Below, one piece after another: positions 47,275 to 57,740 of a stretch of 64,000 nt of DNA; positions within the stretch are counted from its first letter, which is position 1; each line of letters opens with the position of its first letter. A program made the position numbers and the translations under genes. Source of the DNA: Vibrio ruber DSM 16370 (lineage in GTDB: Bacteria > Pseudomonadota > Gammaproteobacteria > Enterobacterales > Vibrionaceae); the NCBI RefSeq assembly GCF_900163965.1, contig NZ_FULE01000014.1:62001-126000 (forward strand), given 5' to 3'. The notes beneath the pieces were generated by a model, which saw only the letters and a program-made list of their open reading frames with translations, was not told the DNA's origin and did no database searches.

Positions 47275-48030
47275 TTAGACTGGGTTGTCAATATCGACAA
47301 ATTCCACGGTCAGATTATGAGTCTGGGACAACCACTCCCCTAATGCCTTGACACCATAACGTTCGGTAGCATGATGTCCGGCAGCAAAGTAGTGAATTCC
47401 CTGCTCTCGGGCGCTATGTGTGGTTCGCTCAGAAACCTCCCCTGATATAAAAGCATCCATCCCCTTGGATGCAGCCAAATCAATGAAGTCTTGTCCGCCA
47501 CCGGTACACCACCCCACGGTAGATATCAATTGATTCTCACCTGACGCGATATGGAGCGGTTCCCGCTGTAATACGGTAGAGATTCTCTGCCGCAGGTCTG
47601 CGCCACTCATCGGCTCCTTAAAAGTCCCATACATCGCGACTGACTGCGCATGGCCTTCCAGCCCACCCATCACATCAATTCCTAATAACCGGGCAAGACA
47701 AGCGTTATTTCCCAGTTCAGGGTGAATATCCAGCGGCAAATGGTAAGCATACAGATTGATGTCCTGCTGAATTAATCGGCGAATCCGTTTTCCTTTCATC
47801 CCCCGAATCGGTTCGGGTTCCCGTTTCCAGAAATAACCATGGTGTACCAGAATGGCATCGGCTTGCAGATCTATCGCCTTTTCAATCAATGCCTGTGAGG
47901 CTGTCACACCGGTGACAATTTTTTTGATTTCGGAGCGACCTTCAATTTGCAGCCCGTTCGGACTGTAATCCTGAATTAAATCGGGACGCAGTTTCTCATT
48001 GAGTAATGCTTCAAGCTCAAGGTTATTCAT
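47275..48030 (-). CDS. Nif3-like dinuclear metal-centre protein (YbgI family)
   Basis: A 251-residue NIF3/YbgI family protein. Metal-ligand motifs are AILVHHGYFWKRE (HH near residues 63-64) and YAYHLPLDIHPELGNNACLA, with a C-terminal HHATERYGVKALGE. E. coli YbgI forms a hexameric ring with two metals per subunit; GTP cyclohydrolase-like and other activities have been proposed but none is settled. The start at 48030 has GGGAAG upstream; the frame runs open to 48102. It is divergent from the DUF1853 gene. Confidence 0.9.
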   Translation of the reverse strand: MNNLELEALLNEKLRPDLIQDYSPNGLQIEGRSEIKKIVTGVTASQALIEKAIDLQADAILVHHGYFWKREPEPIRGMKGKRIRRLIQQDINLYAYHLPLDIHPELGNNACLARLLGIDVMGGLEGHAQSVAMYGTFKEPMSGADLRQRISTVLQREPLHIASGENQLISTVGWCTGGGQDFIDLAASKGMDAFISGEVSERTTHSAREQGIHYFAAGHHATERYGVKALGEWLSQTHNLTVEFVDIDNPV

Positions 48031-48114
48031 GATTCTTCCCGCTGTTGTTGTTCTTTTGATGTTCGTGCTAGGCAGGCTACAATGACACCTAAAATACTTC
48101 AAGAGGCATTGATA

Positions 48115-48867
48115 ATGGATTTAACCGCAATTGCCCGATGGATCTGTGAGACGCCCGGATTGTTTCTGGCCGAACCTCCGGTAGCGTCATATTCACCGTT
48201 TACAGAATCCGCGCGCGCTACTATCTCATTGTCAGCACTCCCCAATCAGCGGCTCGGGCTGCTCTATCAATCGGTCTGTTCAGCCCTGTTTGCATCCAGC
48301 CCGACTTATGCACTCGCCGCAGAAGAAGTGCAGATTATTGATAACGGCAAAACGCTGGGTGCCATCGACTTTATTCTCCATAACCGGCAAACATCACAGC
48401 AGGAACACTGGGAAGTCGCAATCAAATTCTATCTGCTCCATCAAGGACACTGGTTTGGTCCGAATGCCAAAGATCGCCTTGATATCAAACTTAAACATAT
48501 GCTCAATCATCAATTACCACTGTCTGCGCACCCTATTGTGATCCAGCAATATCCACAATGGCAGGTGACATCTCGACACCTTCTGATGCAGGGGCGGCTG
48601 TACACCAACCCATTTACGGATGAACCAATTCCTCAGGATTGTCTGGGTTACGCCCTGAATCCAACGCAAATTCAAGGTCACTGGTGCTATCAGGCTCAGT
48701 TGCACCTGATCGGTGAACCACTCTATTTACTGGAAAGACATCAGTGGATGACCGGCCGGACAGTAACCAACCTTCGTTACCAACCAGAGACACTGGAACG
48801 GGCGGTTCATTGTCAGTCAGAAAGCGGGGTATTCTGGTTTATTGTGCCGGATAGCTGGCCACAGTAA
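48115..48867 (+). CDS. DUF1853 family protein
   Basis: A 250-residue protein that I assign to DUF1853 from the motifs GAIDFILHNRQTSQQEHWEV, AIKFYLLHQGHWFGPNAKDRL and LKHMLNHQLPLS. The pattern of acidic residue, then ExxxK-like (HWEVAIKFY), recalls the PD-(D/E)xK nuclease fold: Asp in GAIDFIL, then Glu and Lys in WEVAIKF. That is a suggestion, not a family fact I can verify. The start at 48115 has AGAGG upstream. A VOC gene follows after 110 bp. Confidence 0.78.
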   Translation: MDLTAIARWICETPGLFLAEPPVASYSPFTESARATISLSALPNQRLGLLYQSVCSALFASSPTYALAAEEVQIIDNGKTLGAIDFILHNRQTSQQEHWEVAIKFYLLHQGHWFGPNAKDRLDIKLKHMLNHQLPLSAHPIVIQQYPQWQVTSRHLLMQGRLYTNPFTDEPIPQDCLGYALNPTQIQGHWCYQAQLHLIGEPLYLLERHQWMTGRTVTNLRYQPETLERAVHCQSESGVFWFIVPDSWPQ

Positions 48868-48977
48868 ATGATGCTTATTTGTTCAGAATCTTATGCAATC
48901 ATAAGAACTGAACTTATACTTTGCTCATTAGGTTCAATCATCTCAGAAATCAGCAACACGCATCAAAGGAGAAGAAC

Positions 48978-49373
48978 ATGTTCGACCACCTCAGTACCTA
49001 CGCTATCGACTATGAGGCAACCAAAGCATTTTATGCAGCGGCCTTTGCTCCTCTCGGCTATGGTCTGCAAATGGAATTTGTCGCTGAATGGAATGAAGAA
49101 TTTCCCCAACAGCGTATGTGTGCATTCGGGCCACAAGATAAACCCGCTTTCTGGATTATCGAGACCAAAGCGTCATTTACCCCACGCCATATCGCCTTTT
49201 CAGCGTCTTCACGTCAACAGGTTGATCAATTTTATGACCAAGCAATGGCGCATGGCGGTCAAGACAATGGTAAACCGGGACTTCGCCCCATGTACCATGA
49301 ACACTACTATGGTGCCTTTACACTGGATCCGGACGGAAACAATGTAGAAGCGGTCTGTCATGAACCGGAGTAG
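48978..49373 (+). CDS. VOC (glyoxalase/bleomycin-resistance) family protein
   Basis: A 131-residue single-domain VOC protein. Metal-site regions are FDHLSTYAIDYEATKAFYA at the start, TPRHIAFSA in the middle and HEHYYGAFTLDPDGNNVEAV near the end. These enzymes include dioxygenases, lyases and resistance proteins; the activity cannot be told here. An ideal ribosome site (AAAGGAGAAG) precedes the ATG. It faces pgm across a terminator. Confidence 0.88.
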   Translation: MFDHLSTYAIDYEATKAFYAAAFAPLGYGLQMEFVAEWNEEFPQQRMCAFGPQDKPAFWIIETKASFTPRHIAFSASSRQQVDQFYDQAMAHGGQDNGKPGLRPMYHEHYYGAFTLDPDGNNVEAVCHEPE

Positions 49374-49420
49374 TTCGCCTGTTGTTTGCATTACAGAAAA
49401 TTGCCATGCGGGAGAAACAT

Positions 49421-49446
49421 CAAGGGCGTACCGAAGCACGCCCTTG
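49421..49446. terminator. Bidirectional terminator between the VOC gene and pgm
   Basis: A 9-bp stem (CAAGGGCGT / ACGCCCTTG) with an 8-nt loop between convergent genes; the plus strand continues TCTATTTG. Confidence 0.7.
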
Positions 49447-49474
49447 TCTATTTGATAGCTATCCTGATTAGCAA

Positions 49475-51118
49475 CTAAACCCCTGCATCGGCAAAGACTT
49501 GATTCACTATCTCCTGAGCTTCTGATTCGATCTGTTTCAGATGGTCTTCACCTTTGAAACTCTCACAGTAGATCTTATAAATATCTTCAGTTCCCGAAGG
49601 ACGTGCAGCAAACCAGCCAAATTCCGTGGTCACTTTCAGGCCACCAATGGCGGCACCATTTCCCGGCGCATGGGTCAGCCGTGCCGTAATCGGGTCTCCG
49701 GCCAGCGTCTGGGCGGAAACCATTTCCGGTGATAGTTTTTTCAGGACATCTTTTTGTTGACCGGATGCAACAGCCTGTAGACGACTATATTTCGACTCGC
49801 CGTGTTTTGCAGCCAACGCTTCATAATATTGCTGAGGATTTTTCCCGGTGACTGCGGTTATTTCAGCAGCCAATAAGCAGAGAATAATGCCATCTTTATC
49901 CGTCGCCCACGGGGTTCCGTCAAATCTTAGGAAAGAGGCACCGGCACTTTCTTCACCGCCAAAGCCAAACTGTCCTGAGAATAGCCCATCGACAAACCAT
50001 TTAAAGCCCACGGGGACTTCACACAGCGTTCGACCCAAATCAGCGACAACCCGGTCAATCAATGCACTGGAAACCAAAGTCTTGCCAACTGCAACATCCG
50101 CTTTCCAATCGCGGTGGCGATACAAGTAATCAATACATACTGCCAGAAAGTGATTTGGATTCATCAAGCCTTTTGCTGTCACAATCCCATGGCGGTCATA
50201 ATCCGGATCATTACCGAATGCCAGATCGTATTGATCTTTCAGTGCCAGTAATCCCGCCATCGCATAAGGCGAAGAGCAATCCATCCGGATCACGCCGTCT
50301 TTATCAAGCGGCATAAACCGAAACGTCGGATCAATCGCCTCATTGACTAACTCTAAATTCAACTGATACGTTGCTGCAATTTTCCGCCAATATTCAATAC
50401 CACTGCCTCCGAGTGGATCGACGCCAATTTTCAGGTTAGCCTGTTGGATTGCAGACATATCAATCACATTCACCAGGTCATCAACATATGGCGTCACTAA
50501 ATCCTGTTCAACATAGCGTTCTGATGCCATTGCTTGCTGGAGCGAAATCTGTCTGACAGCTGTCATCCCATCGGCAATAATTTCATTCGCCCGATTTTCA
50601 ATCGCTTGCGTAACCTCACCTTCAGCGGGTCCGCCATGTGGTGGATTATATTTGATCCCGCCGTCTTGGGGTGGGTTATGAGATGGCGTAATCACAATCC
50701 CATCCGCTTTTTGCTCGTGCTTGCGGTTATAAGTCAGAACCGCGTGAGAAACACCCGGAGTCGGTGTATACCCCTGCTCAGCCTGAACAATCACCTGAAT
50801 ATCATTGGCGATTAAAACTTCAACAACACTGGAAAATGCACATTCCGATAACGCATGGGTATCTTTGCCAACAAAAACAGGGCCTGAGATACCAGCCTGA
50901 CGTCTTACTTCAGCAATTGCTTGTGTGATCGCCAGAATATGATTTTCATTAAACGAAGATTTTCCGGAGGTTCCCCGGTGCCCGGACGTACCAAACTCAA
51001 CTTGATGCGCCTTTTCGTCTGCATTGGGCTTCAGGCGGTAATAATCAGATACAAGCACAGGGATATTTTGCAAATCGTCATGCTGTGCTTGCTTTCCAGC
51101 TCTCGGGTGAATAGCCAT
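49475..51118 (-). CDS. pgm: Phosphoglucomutase (alpha-D-glucose phosphate-specific)
   Basis: A 547-residue phosphohexomutase that interconverts glucose 1- and 6-phosphate. The active serine is in [18 protein letters not shown]. The metal loop is [12 protein letters not shown], the sugar-binding loop [11 protein letters not shown], and the phosphate-binding loop [16 protein letters not shown]. Length matches E. coli Pgm (546). It lies downstream of seqA on the same strand, but a terminator separates them. Confidence 0.97.
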   Translation of the reverse strand: MAIHPRAGKQAQHDDLQNIPVLVSDYYRLKPNADEKAHQVEFGTSGHRGTSGKSSFNENHILAITQAIAEVRRQAGISGPVFVGKDTHALSECAFSSVVEVLIANDIQVIVQAEQGYTPTPGVSHAVLTYNRKHEQKADGIVITPSHNPPQDGGIKYNPPHGGPAEGEVTQAIENRANEIIADGMTAVRQISLQQAMASERYVEQDLVTPYVDDLVNVIDMSAIQQANLKIGVDPLGGSGIEYWRKIAATYQLNLELVNEAIDPTFRFMPLDKDGVIRMDCSSPYAMAGLLALKDQYDLAFGNDPDYDRHGIVTAKGLMNPNHFLAVCIDYLYRHRDWKADVAVGKTLVSSALIDRVVADLGRTLCEVPVGFKWFVDGLFSGQFGFGGEESAGASFLRFDGTPWATDKDGIILCLLAAEITAVTGKNPQQYYEALAAKHGESKYSRLQAVASGQQKDVLKKLSPEMVSAQTLAGDPITARLTHAPGNGAAIGGLKVTTEFGWFAARPSGTEDIYKIYCESFKGEDHLKQIESEAQEIVNQVFADAGV

Positions 51119-51195
51119 ATGACATCCTTGGTTTCAAATAACAGTTCTCAATACATACAGTATTTCAAAGAATGGTGTCTCAAATATAAGAAAAA

Positions 51196-51219
51196 AACCT
51201 CATCAGTGGTGATGAGGTT
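51196..51219 (-). terminator. Terminator between seqA and pgm
   Basis: A 10-bp stem (AACCTCATCA / TGATGAGGTT) with a GTGG loop (CCAC on the minus strand), followed on the minus strand by seven Ts, 13 bp after the seqA stop. It should stop or attenuate read-through into pgm. Confidence 0.85.
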
Positions 51220-51231
51220 ATCAAGCTTTAC

Positions 51232-51816
51232 TTAAATTGAAAGCGTCACTTTGTCGATCAGATCGGCCGGAAAATTCATCCGCGTCATAACCTGCTCAAG
51301 CATCTGTTGTTTACGACTGGTATTATTGTTGGTAATCACCCAGAAAGGAGTATTGGGAATCGCTTTCGGTTTCGTCGTGTTACCGCTTGCCAACAAGGTT
51401 TCCTCATTGTCAGCAAAGTAAACCCGTTTTCGGCCTTTGACTTCCATCGCTTCGGAAAAACTCACCGAATCAATACGATAAAGCGTAGAAAGAACCAACA
51501 TGAAACGATCAATCACTTTTTTCTGAGCTGCAAATTCATCGGAAATCAACAACTCACGAATCACCTGAACACCCGATAACTGTGGTTCTCTGCCTGCATC
51601 TTTACTGACAACGATGCCTTGAGTACCAGCCTGTTCTTGCGGGTGCACCGGTTCATTAGGCGCGGATGGAGCAACGTGAGAAACAGGCAGAGACGGATTT
51701 TCCTGACCATCGACATTCAACAGCCGACGTAATATATCCGATGCACTCTCACCGATGTGGCATGTCTGACTCGCAATGTAACGGTATAATTCCTCATCAA
51801 CCTCAATTGTTTTCAT
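51232..51816 (-). CDS. seqA: Replication initiation modulator SeqA
   Basis: A 194-residue protein that binds hemimethylated GATC sites, sequesters new origins and organises replicated DNA. The N-terminal oligomerisation motif is KTIEVDEELYRYIASQT. The C-terminal DNA-binding part has GRKRVYFADNEETL, TKPKAIPNTPFWVITNNNT and the terminal KQQMLEQVMTRMNFP. ATG 51816 is the family start; the frame runs open to 51882. It is divergent from the esterase gene. Confidence 0.96.
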   Translation of the reverse strand: MKTIEVDEELYRYIASQTCHIGESASDILRRLLNVDGQENPSLPVSHVAPSAPNEPVHPQEQAGTQGIVVSKDAGREPQLSGVQVIRELLISDEFAAQKKVIDRFMLVLSTLYRIDSVSFSEAMEVKGRKRVYFADNEETLLASGNTTKPKAIPNTPFWVITNNNTSRKQQMLEQVMTRMNFPADLIDKVTLSI

Positions 51817-51907
51817 TCGCTTTTCACAATCTCTATGTTTAAACTCTTTGGGATTATAGCGAGATCTTTTACGATACACCACGATAAACCGAATACAAAC
51901 AGAGAAA

Positions 51908-52675
51908 ATGTCGACACAACTTCACTATAAAATTGAAGGGGATGGATCACCGATTATCCTGTTACACGGGCTGTTCGGCAGCTTGGATAATCTGGGTTTG
52001 CTGGCCCGTGACCTAAAAAATGACTATCAGGTCATTCGTCCCGACTTAAGAAACCATGGGCTTTCTTTTCAAGCGACAGCGCATGATTATGAGCTGATGG
52101 CTGAAGACGTTGCCAGCCTGATCCGGTCACTTGATCTCCCACCGGTGATATTAATCGGTCATTCCATGGGCGGGAAAGTTGCCATGAAGCTGGCAGCACT
52201 CAATCCCCAGCTCGTCAGCAGATTAGTCATCATCGATATGGCTCCGCTAAAATACCACCAGCGCCATCACGATGACGTATTTGCCGGATTATTCGCTGTA
52301 CTGGAGAAACAACCGCCAGACCGGGAAACAGCGATGCAAGTTCTTGCACAACACATTGAAACAGAATCGGTTCGCCAGTTTTTAGGCAAATCACTATACA
52401 AAGACGGTGACAAAATGACATGGCGTTTTCAGGTTGAAGCACTCTATAACAATTACCAACATATTCTTGACTGGCAGCCTGTTGAGCCCGTAGAAATCCC
52501 GACCCTATTCTTGAAAGGCGGAGATTCAGACTATATTAATTCAGATGCTCAAGGTCCGATTCTGGAACAATTCCCTCATGCAAAAGCACATATTATTGCG
52601 AACGCAGGGCATTGGCTCCATGCAGAGAAACCTCAGGACGTGTTGAGAGTTATCCGTAAATTCTTAACTCAGTAA
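51908..52675 (+). CDS. ybfF: Alpha/beta hydrolase, YbfF-type esterase
   Basis: A 255-residue alpha/beta hydrolase. The oxyanion strand is IILLHGLFGSLDNLG, the nucleophile serine is in LIGHSMGGKVAM (about residue 90), and the catalytic histidine is in NAGHWLHAEKPQ. It matches E. coli YbfF, an esterase active on acyl-CoA-like esters in vitro with no settled role. It sits beside seqA, as in enterics. Confidence 0.92.
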   Translation: MSTQLHYKIEGDGSPIILLHGLFGSLDNLGLLARDLKNDYQVIRPDLRNHGLSFQATAHDYELMAEDVASLIRSLDLPPVILIGHSMGGKVAMKLAALNPQLVSRLVIIDMAPLKYHQRHHDDVFAGLFAVLEKQPPDRETAMQVLAQHIETESVRQFLGKSLYKDGDKMTWRFQVEALYNNYQHILDWQPVEPVEIPTLFLKGGDSDYINSDAQGPILEQFPHAKAHIIANAGHWLHAEKPQDVLRVIRKFLTQ

Positions 52676-52890
52676 TAACGAGATCCATCCATCAATCACT
52701 TCCTGATGGTGCATTAACTTTAATGAACAACAGTGGTATAGTTCGCGCAATCATCAGATCGAAATGGGCACTGATTCACTCAATCCAGCTCATGCGATAA
52801 CGAGTCGCACATGATGGCACAATCATGCAGAGATGAATTTTCAGGGTTCCATCCCATAAGTAGACGACATATATATAGGGTAATGATTTT

Positions 52891-53418
52891 ATGGCAAGTG
52901 TAGGTATCTTCTTTGGTAGTGATACAGGTAATACTGAAGCCGTTGCAAAAATGATTCAAAAGCAACTGGGTACTAAATTAGTTCATGTGCAAGACATTGC
53001 GAAAAGCAGTAAAGAGGACATTGACAACTTTGACCTATTGCTGTTTGGCATCCCCACTTGGTACTACGGCGAAGCACAGTGCGATTGGGATGATTTCTTC
53101 CCGGAGCTTGAAGGGATTGATTTTTCAACAAAGCTGGTTGCAATTTTTGGCTGTGGCGATCAGGAAGACTATGCTGAATATTTCTGTGATGCGATGGGAA
53201 CAGTCCGAGATATCATTGAAAGCAAAGGGGCAACAATTATTGGTCACTGGCCGACAGAAGGCTATGAGTTTGAAGCATCTAAAGCATTGGTGGATGAACA
53301 ACATTTTGTCGGCCTGTGTATTGATGAAGATCGTCAGCCGGAACTCACTGAAGATCGAGTGAATCGCTGGGTCAACCAAGTCTACGATGAAATGTGTCTT
53401 TCCGAGTTAGAAGACTGA
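52891..53418 (+). CDS. fldA: Flavodoxin FldA
   Basis: A 175-residue long-chain flavodoxin that carries electrons with bound FMN. The phosphate loop is IFFGSDTGNTEAVAKMI, and the FMN-stacking loops are GIPTWYYGEAQCDWDDF and FGCGDQEDYAEYFCDA. It matches E. coli FldA in length and layout. AGGGTAAT precedes the start. fur lies downstream on the same strand across 266 bp with a structured 3' region. Confidence 0.96.
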   Translation: MASVGIFFGSDTGNTEAVAKMIQKQLGTKLVHVQDIAKSSKEDIDNFDLLLFGIPTWYYGEAQCDWDDFFPELEGIDFSTKLVAIFGCGDQEDYAEYFCDAMGTVRDIIESKGATIIGHWPTEGYEFEASKALVDEQHFVGLCIDEDRQPELTEDRVNRWVNQVYDEMCLSELED

Positions 53419-53429
53419 TTTTTGTCGAT

Positions 53430-53496
53430 AAAAGACCTGCGCTCGTCATGAATGACCAAATTTTGGTCAATCTTTAACAGTTCAGGTCTTTTTATT
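53430..53496 (+). terminator. Two-stem structure with T-run after fldA
   Basis: Outer arms AAAAGACCTG (53430-53439) and CAGGTCTTTT (53483-53492) enclose an inner hairpin (TGACCAA / TTGGTCA). A T-rich tail follows. It is a terminator, or the 3' end of a small RNA from the fldA 3' region. Confidence 0.7.
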
Positions 53497-53684
53497 TATC
53501 GGTGGATCTTATAAAGTGCAACTATCACTCGCATCTATATGTGGATAAACCGTACAGTCTGTCACGCTCTCTGAATGATACAATACCCTTTAAAAGTTAG
53601 TGGTTTATTGTTGGCGATGACTAACCTATAATGACTGAAATCATAAAACGCTGTTACTGATGCAGATCATCAACAGGAAAATAT

Positions 53685-54134
53685 ATGTCTGATAACAACC
53701 AAGCACTCAAGGATGCGGGCCTGAAGGTCACTCTCCCCCGGTTAAAAATTCTCGAAGTTTTGCAGCAGCCGGAGTGCCAGCATATTAGTGCTGAAGAACT
53801 GTATAAGAAATTGATAGATCTTGGCGAAGAGATTGGTCTGGCTACTGTTTATCGTGTTCTAAACCAATTTGACGATGCCGGTATCGTAACCCGCCACCAT
53901 TTTGAAGGCGGAAAATCGGTGTTTGAACTGTCAACACAAGAGCACCATGATCACCTTGTTTGCCTCGATTGTGGAGAAGTGATTGAATTCTCTGATGAAG
54001 TGATTGAGGAACGTCAAAGAGAAATCGCCTCTCAATACAATGTACAACTGACAAACCACAGTCTTTACCTTTATGGCAAATGCCGTGAAGGGGGTTGTAA
54101 AGATAACCCTAACGCTCATAAACGTAAATTTTAA
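53685..54134 (+). CDS. fur: Ferric uptake regulator Fur
   Basis: A 149-residue metalloregulator that represses iron-uptake genes when bound to Fe(II). The winged helix includes EEIGLATVYRVLNQFDDAGIV. The metal region HHDHLVCLDCGEVIEF and the C-terminal CREGGC motif are both intact. It would act on the feo promoter in this window. It is followed by a strong terminator shared with convergent asd. Confidence 0.97.
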   Translation: MSDNNQALKDAGLKVTLPRLKILEVLQQPECQHISAEELYKKLIDLGEEIGLATVYRVLNQFDDAGIVTRHHFEGGKSVFELSTQEHHDHLVCLDCGEVIEFSDEVIEERQREIASQYNVQLTNHSLYLYGKCREGGCKDNPNAHKRKF

Positions 54135-54140
54135 ACCTAA

Positions 54141-54170
54141 AAAAACCACCGATGAATCGGTGGTTTTTTT
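54141..54170. terminator. Bidirectional terminator between fur and asd
   Basis: Stem ACCACCGAT / ATCGGTGGT flanked by an A-run on the left and seven Ts on the right. It serves both convergent genes. Confidence 0.92.
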
Positions 54171-54181
54171 ATCCCTCAGAA

Positions 54182-55195
54182 TTACAAGTAATCCCTGACA
54201 AGAATTTCCGCAATCTGAACAGCATTCGTTGCTGCCCCTTTACGAACATTGTCAGCCACTACCCATAAGTTGATCCCCAGAGGATTACTGATATCGTTAC
54301 GGATTCTGCCGACAAACACATCATCCTGCCCGCCGGCATTGCCAACCTGTGTCGGAAAATCTTCTCCGGTGAATACCTTGATATTCTCCGACTGGCGCAG
54401 TAAATCAGCCACTTGCTCCGCATCAATCGGTGCACCGGTCTCCACGTGCAACGCTTCGGCATGACCATAAAACACCGGTACCCGCACACAAGTCGGGTTA
54501 ACCTGAATCGCTTGATCATTGAAGATTTTCTGTGTTTCCCACACCATCTTCATTTCTTCACGTGTATAACCATTGTCCATAAAAGCATCAATCTGAGGAA
54601 TGCAGTTGAAAGCAATCTGCTGACTGAACTGGCTTGGCTCCGCAGGGATCCCGTTCAATAATTTAGCCGTTTGTCCGGCTAGCTCATCCACCCCTGATTT
54701 TCCGGCACCAGAAACAGATTGATAGGTAGACACATTGATCCGGTCAATACCGACTGCATCATAAATCGGTTTCAAGGCAACTAACATCTGTATTGTTGAA
54801 CAATTGGGATTGGCGATAATATTCCGGTTCCGGAATTCAGCAATAGCTTGCGGATTCACTTCGGGTACAACCAGCGGGACATCATAATCATAGCGGAACT
54901 GAGATGTATTATCGATGACGACAACGCCAGCGTCCGCAGCGATTGGAGCCCATTTTTCCGACAACTCTCCACCGGCTGAAAAGAGAGCAATATGTGCTTG
55001 AGTCCAGTCAAAGTCTTCAACATTCTGGACTTGTACTGACTTGCCGTTAAACCGGTAGGTTTTTCCTTCGCTGCGCTCACTCGCAAGCAAAAAGAGTGTT
55101 TCAACAGGAAACTGACGTTCCTGAAGCACTTCAATCATTGTTTCGCCGACAGCGCCTGTCGCACCGAAAACAACAACATTAAATTTCTGGCTCAT
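54182..55195 (-). CDS. asd: Aspartate-semialdehyde dehydrogenase
   Basis: A 337-residue enzyme of the aspartate pathway (lysine, threonine, methionine, diaminopimelate). The NADP loop is [15 protein letters not shown]. The catalytic cysteine is Cys132 in NPNCSTIQM, and [10 protein letters not shown] and [12 protein letters not shown] are also typical. It is the Asd2 type of V. cholerae (VC2107 as I recall). Vibrios often carry a second asd elsewhere. The gene overlaps the pdxB end by 4 nt on the same strand. Confidence 0.94.
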   Translation of the reverse strand: MSQKFNVVVFGATGAVGETMIEVLQERQFPVETLFLLASERSEGKTYRFNGKSVQVQNVEDFDWTQAHIALFSAGGELSEKWAPIAADAGVVVIDNTSQFRYDYDVPLVVPEVNPQAIAEFRNRNIIANPNCSTIQMLVALKPIYDAVGIDRINVSTYQSVSGAGKSGVDELAGQTAKLLNGIPAEPSQFSQQIAFNCIPQIDAFMDNGYTREEMKMVWETQKIFNDQAIQVNPTCVRVPVFYGHAEALHVETGAPIDAEQVADLLRQSENIKVFTGEDFPTQVGNAGGQDDVFVGRIRNDISNPLGINLWVVADNVRKGAATNAVQIAEILVRDYL

Positions 55196-56325
55196 GATGT
55201 TACCTCAATCTGAAAACCTAATTCTGACAGCGGACTCAAATTACAATCCTTCTGACCCGTTATTTTTATTGCCCCATATTCACGACGATCCCAATAGTTT
55301 TTACGCATGGCATCAAAAGCACCCGGTTGACCAATGACTCTTCTAAACAGCGCATCATCCCGACGAACGTCATAGATTAAGTGAATCAAATTCACCAACG
55401 TTGCTTCATCCCACTGATGGGATAAACAAACTTCAGAGATCGGAGCAACCGGTAAAAGCTTATTCGGACTCGCCCAAAGATCGTAACCGAGGAAAGTACA
55501 ATAGCTGTTAAAAATCATTGTTGTTCCACGCGCCTTACCTTCCAGCCCGTAACCGGCGATATGAGGTGTTGCAAAAGCGAGTAATGGCAACAAAGTCATA
55601 TCAACTTCCGGTTCAAACTCAAACACATCTAAAACCGCGGTAAAACCATCTTGTTGCTGCAAACGGCATTTCAATGCGGCATTGTCAACAATCGGCCCCC
55701 GTGCTGCATTAATGAGAATCTGATCGGCGCGTAAATTGTTGAGTCGCTGCTCATCCATTAAATGATAAGTGGGCCAAGCACCATCTTTCACCAGTGGTGT
55801 GTGTAAAGTAATCACATCAGCAGTTTCCAACAGCGTTTCCAGTGCTGTGAACTGACGTGGATCACCTTCAGCTTCTTTGGGTGGGTCATTGAGCAATACG
55901 TTTAACCCGATACCTCGCAGACAGTCAGCAAGATAACTGCCGACCTGCCCGGCACCGATAATACCGACCGTTTTATCAAAAACAGAAAAACCCTGCTGTT
56001 GTGCAAGTACCATAAGCACACTGAATACATATTCAGCGACCCCAACTTTGTTACACCCCGGTGCTGCGGTAAAGAAAATTCCCCGTTCCTGCAAAAGCGT
56101 CTGGTCCACATGATCCATACCGGCTGTCGCGGTACCGACAAATTTAAGCTTATTGGCCTTTTGCAGTAAGGCATCATTGACCTTCGTCACAGAGCGAATC
56201 ATTAAAGCATCGACATCCACTAAGTCGTCAGCTGTTAAATCACGTCCGGATTTTAGAATCACATCCCCCAACTGGCTGAACAGTTGTTCAGCATAGGGCA
56301 TATTTTCATCGATGAGGATTTTCAT
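55192..56325 (-). CDS. pdxB: 4-phosphoerythronate dehydrogenase
   Basis: A 377-residue D-2-hydroxyacid dehydrogenase in pyridoxal 5'-phosphate synthesis. The NAD fold is [17 protein letters not shown], and catalytic regions are [14 protein letters not shown] (Arg) and [18 protein letters not shown] (His). The C-terminal PdxB-specific dimerisation domain is present. I take ATG 56325 ([10 protein letters not shown]) from homology; another ATG four codons upstream (56337) has an AGGA, and the frame is open to 56403. Confidence 0.94.
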   Translation of the reverse strand: MKILIDENMPYAEQLFSQLGDVILKSGRDLTADDLVDVDALMIRSVTKVNDALLQKANKLKFVGTATAGMDHVDQTLLQERGIFFTAAPGCNKVGVAEYVFSVLMVLAQQQGFSVFDKTVGIIGAGQVGSYLADCLRGIGLNVLLNDPPKEAEGDPRQFTALETLLETADVITLHTPLVKDGAWPTYHLMDEQRLNNLRADQILINAARGPIVDNAALKCRLQQQDGFTAVLDVFEFEPEVDMTLLPLLAFATPHIAGYGLEGKARGTTMIFNSYCTFLGYDLWASPNKLLPVAPISEVCLSHQWDEATLVNLIHLIYDVRRDDALFRRVIGQPGAFDAMRKNYWDRREYGAIKITGQKDCNLSPLSELGFQIEVTS

Positions 56326-56404
56326 ACCTGACTTCATATTTCCTGAAATAAAGAGGGATTGTACAGAAAGTCGGAACACGGTTCGATATAAATGTTTGAT
56401 CAAA

Positions 56405-56438
56405 AAAATACCCGGTATCGTATGACACCGGGTATTTT
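56405..56438 (-). terminator. Terminator after fabB
   Basis: A 12-bp stem (AAAATACCCGGT / ACCGGGTATTTT) followed on the minus strand by a T-run, between the fabB stop and the pdxB start. Confidence 0.85.
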
Positions 56439-56528
56439 ACAGAATCGCTCAATCAGAGCTGAGCACTAATCGCAATTGGCTGGCAGGGACTGGACTGAAT
56501 CACTGCACCACCAGCCACATGTACCCGA

Positions 56529-57740
56529 TTAGCCCTGATATTTACGCATCAGCAAGGTGGCATTGGTTCCGCCGAAACCAAAACTGTTCGACATCACCGT
56601 TGTCAGTTGTTGCTCTCTCCCTTCGGTCACAATATCTAGCCCATGTGCTGCTTCATCGAGGTTCTCGATATTTACACTTGGTGCGACAAAGTTATGATGG
56701 AGCATCAGCAGCGAGTAAATCGCTTCATGGACGCCAGCCGCACCCAGTGCGTGGCCTGTCATTGCTTTCGTTGCTGAAATTGCAGGGCTTTTTCCACTGA
56801 ACACTTCTTGGATCGCATGAAGCTCTTTGACATCACCGGCGGGTGTTGATGTGCCATGCGTGTTGATGTAATCGACTTGATCAACATCCTGCATTGCCAT
56901 CTTCATACACCGCACCGCACCTTCACCAGAAGGGGCAACCATGTCGTAACCATCTGAAGTTGCACCGTAACCCACGATTTCACCATAAATCGTCGCACCA
57001 CGAGCCAAAGCATGTTCCAGTTCTTCAACGACAACCATGCCACCGCCACCGGAGATAACAAACCCGTCACGATCTGCATCGTAAGTACGAGAAGCGCGAT
57101 CAGGCGTGTCATTATACTTGGTTGACAATGCTCCCATCGCATCAAACATCATGGTCATCGTCCAGTCGAGTTCTTCACCACCACCGGCAAAGACAATATC
57201 TTGTTTACCAAGCTGAATCAGTTCTGCAGCATGGCCGATACAGTGAGCAGACGTCGAACATGCTGAACTCATACTATAGTTGACACCACGAATCTTAAAT
57301 GGCGTTGCCAGACAGGCAGAAACCGTCGATGACATTGTTCTTGTAACCATATAAGGACCAACCCGTTTGACCCCTTTTTCACGCAATGTATCGATAGCAA
57401 GAGACTGATTCAGTGCTGATGCACCACCAGAACCGGCAACTACGCCTGTCCGGTCATTTGAAACCATCTCTGGTGTTAATCCGGCATCAGCAATCGCTTG
57501 TTCAAGTGATAGATAAGCATAAGCAGCAGCGTCTCCCATAAACCGCATTTGCTTACGATCAATCAGTGTGGATGGATCAATTTTCAGATCCCCCCATACT
57601 TGAGAGCGCAGACCTTTCTCTTTGAATTGCTCAGACGCTGTAATACCTGATTTTCCAGCTTTCAGAGATGCCAGAACTTCTTCGACATTGTTACCGATAC
57701 TGGAAACAATACCCATACCGGTTATTACAACTCGTTTCAT
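56529..57740 (-). CDS. fabB: 3-oxoacyl-[ACP] synthase I
   Basis: A 403-residue condensing enzyme that elongates fatty acids and is needed for unsaturated chains. The Cys-His-His triad is visible: [27 protein letters not shown] and [12 protein letters not shown]. The start [14 protein letters not shown] and end [16 protein letters not shown] are standard. It is divergent from mnmC across 142 bp that hold two copies of an AAATTCGTAyAATT repeat. Confidence 0.97.
   Translation of the reverse strand: MKRVVITGMGIVSSIGNNVEEVLASLKAGKSGITASEQFKEKGLRSQVWGDLKIDPSTLIDRKQMRFMGDAAAYAYLSLEQAIADAGLTPEMVSNDRTGVVAGSGGASALNQSLAIDTLREKGVKRVGPYMVTRTMSSTVSACLATPFKIRGVNYSMSSACSTSAHCIGHAAELIQLGKQDIVFAGGGEELDWTMTMMFDAMGALSTKYNDTPDRASRTYDADRDGFVISGGGGMVVVEELEHALARGATIYGEIVGYGATSDGYDMVAPSGEGAVRCMKMAMQDVDQVDYINTHGTSTPAGDVKELHAIQEVFSGKSPAISATKAMTGHALGAAGVHEAIYSLLMLHHNFVAPSVNIENLDEAAHGLDIVTEGREQQLTTVMSNSFGFGGTNATLLMRKYQG

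Noticed and set aside
48868..49347. 159-codon plus-strand frame over the VOC gene
   Set aside because: Overlaps the VOC coding frame, which has the ideal ribosome site and family motifs.
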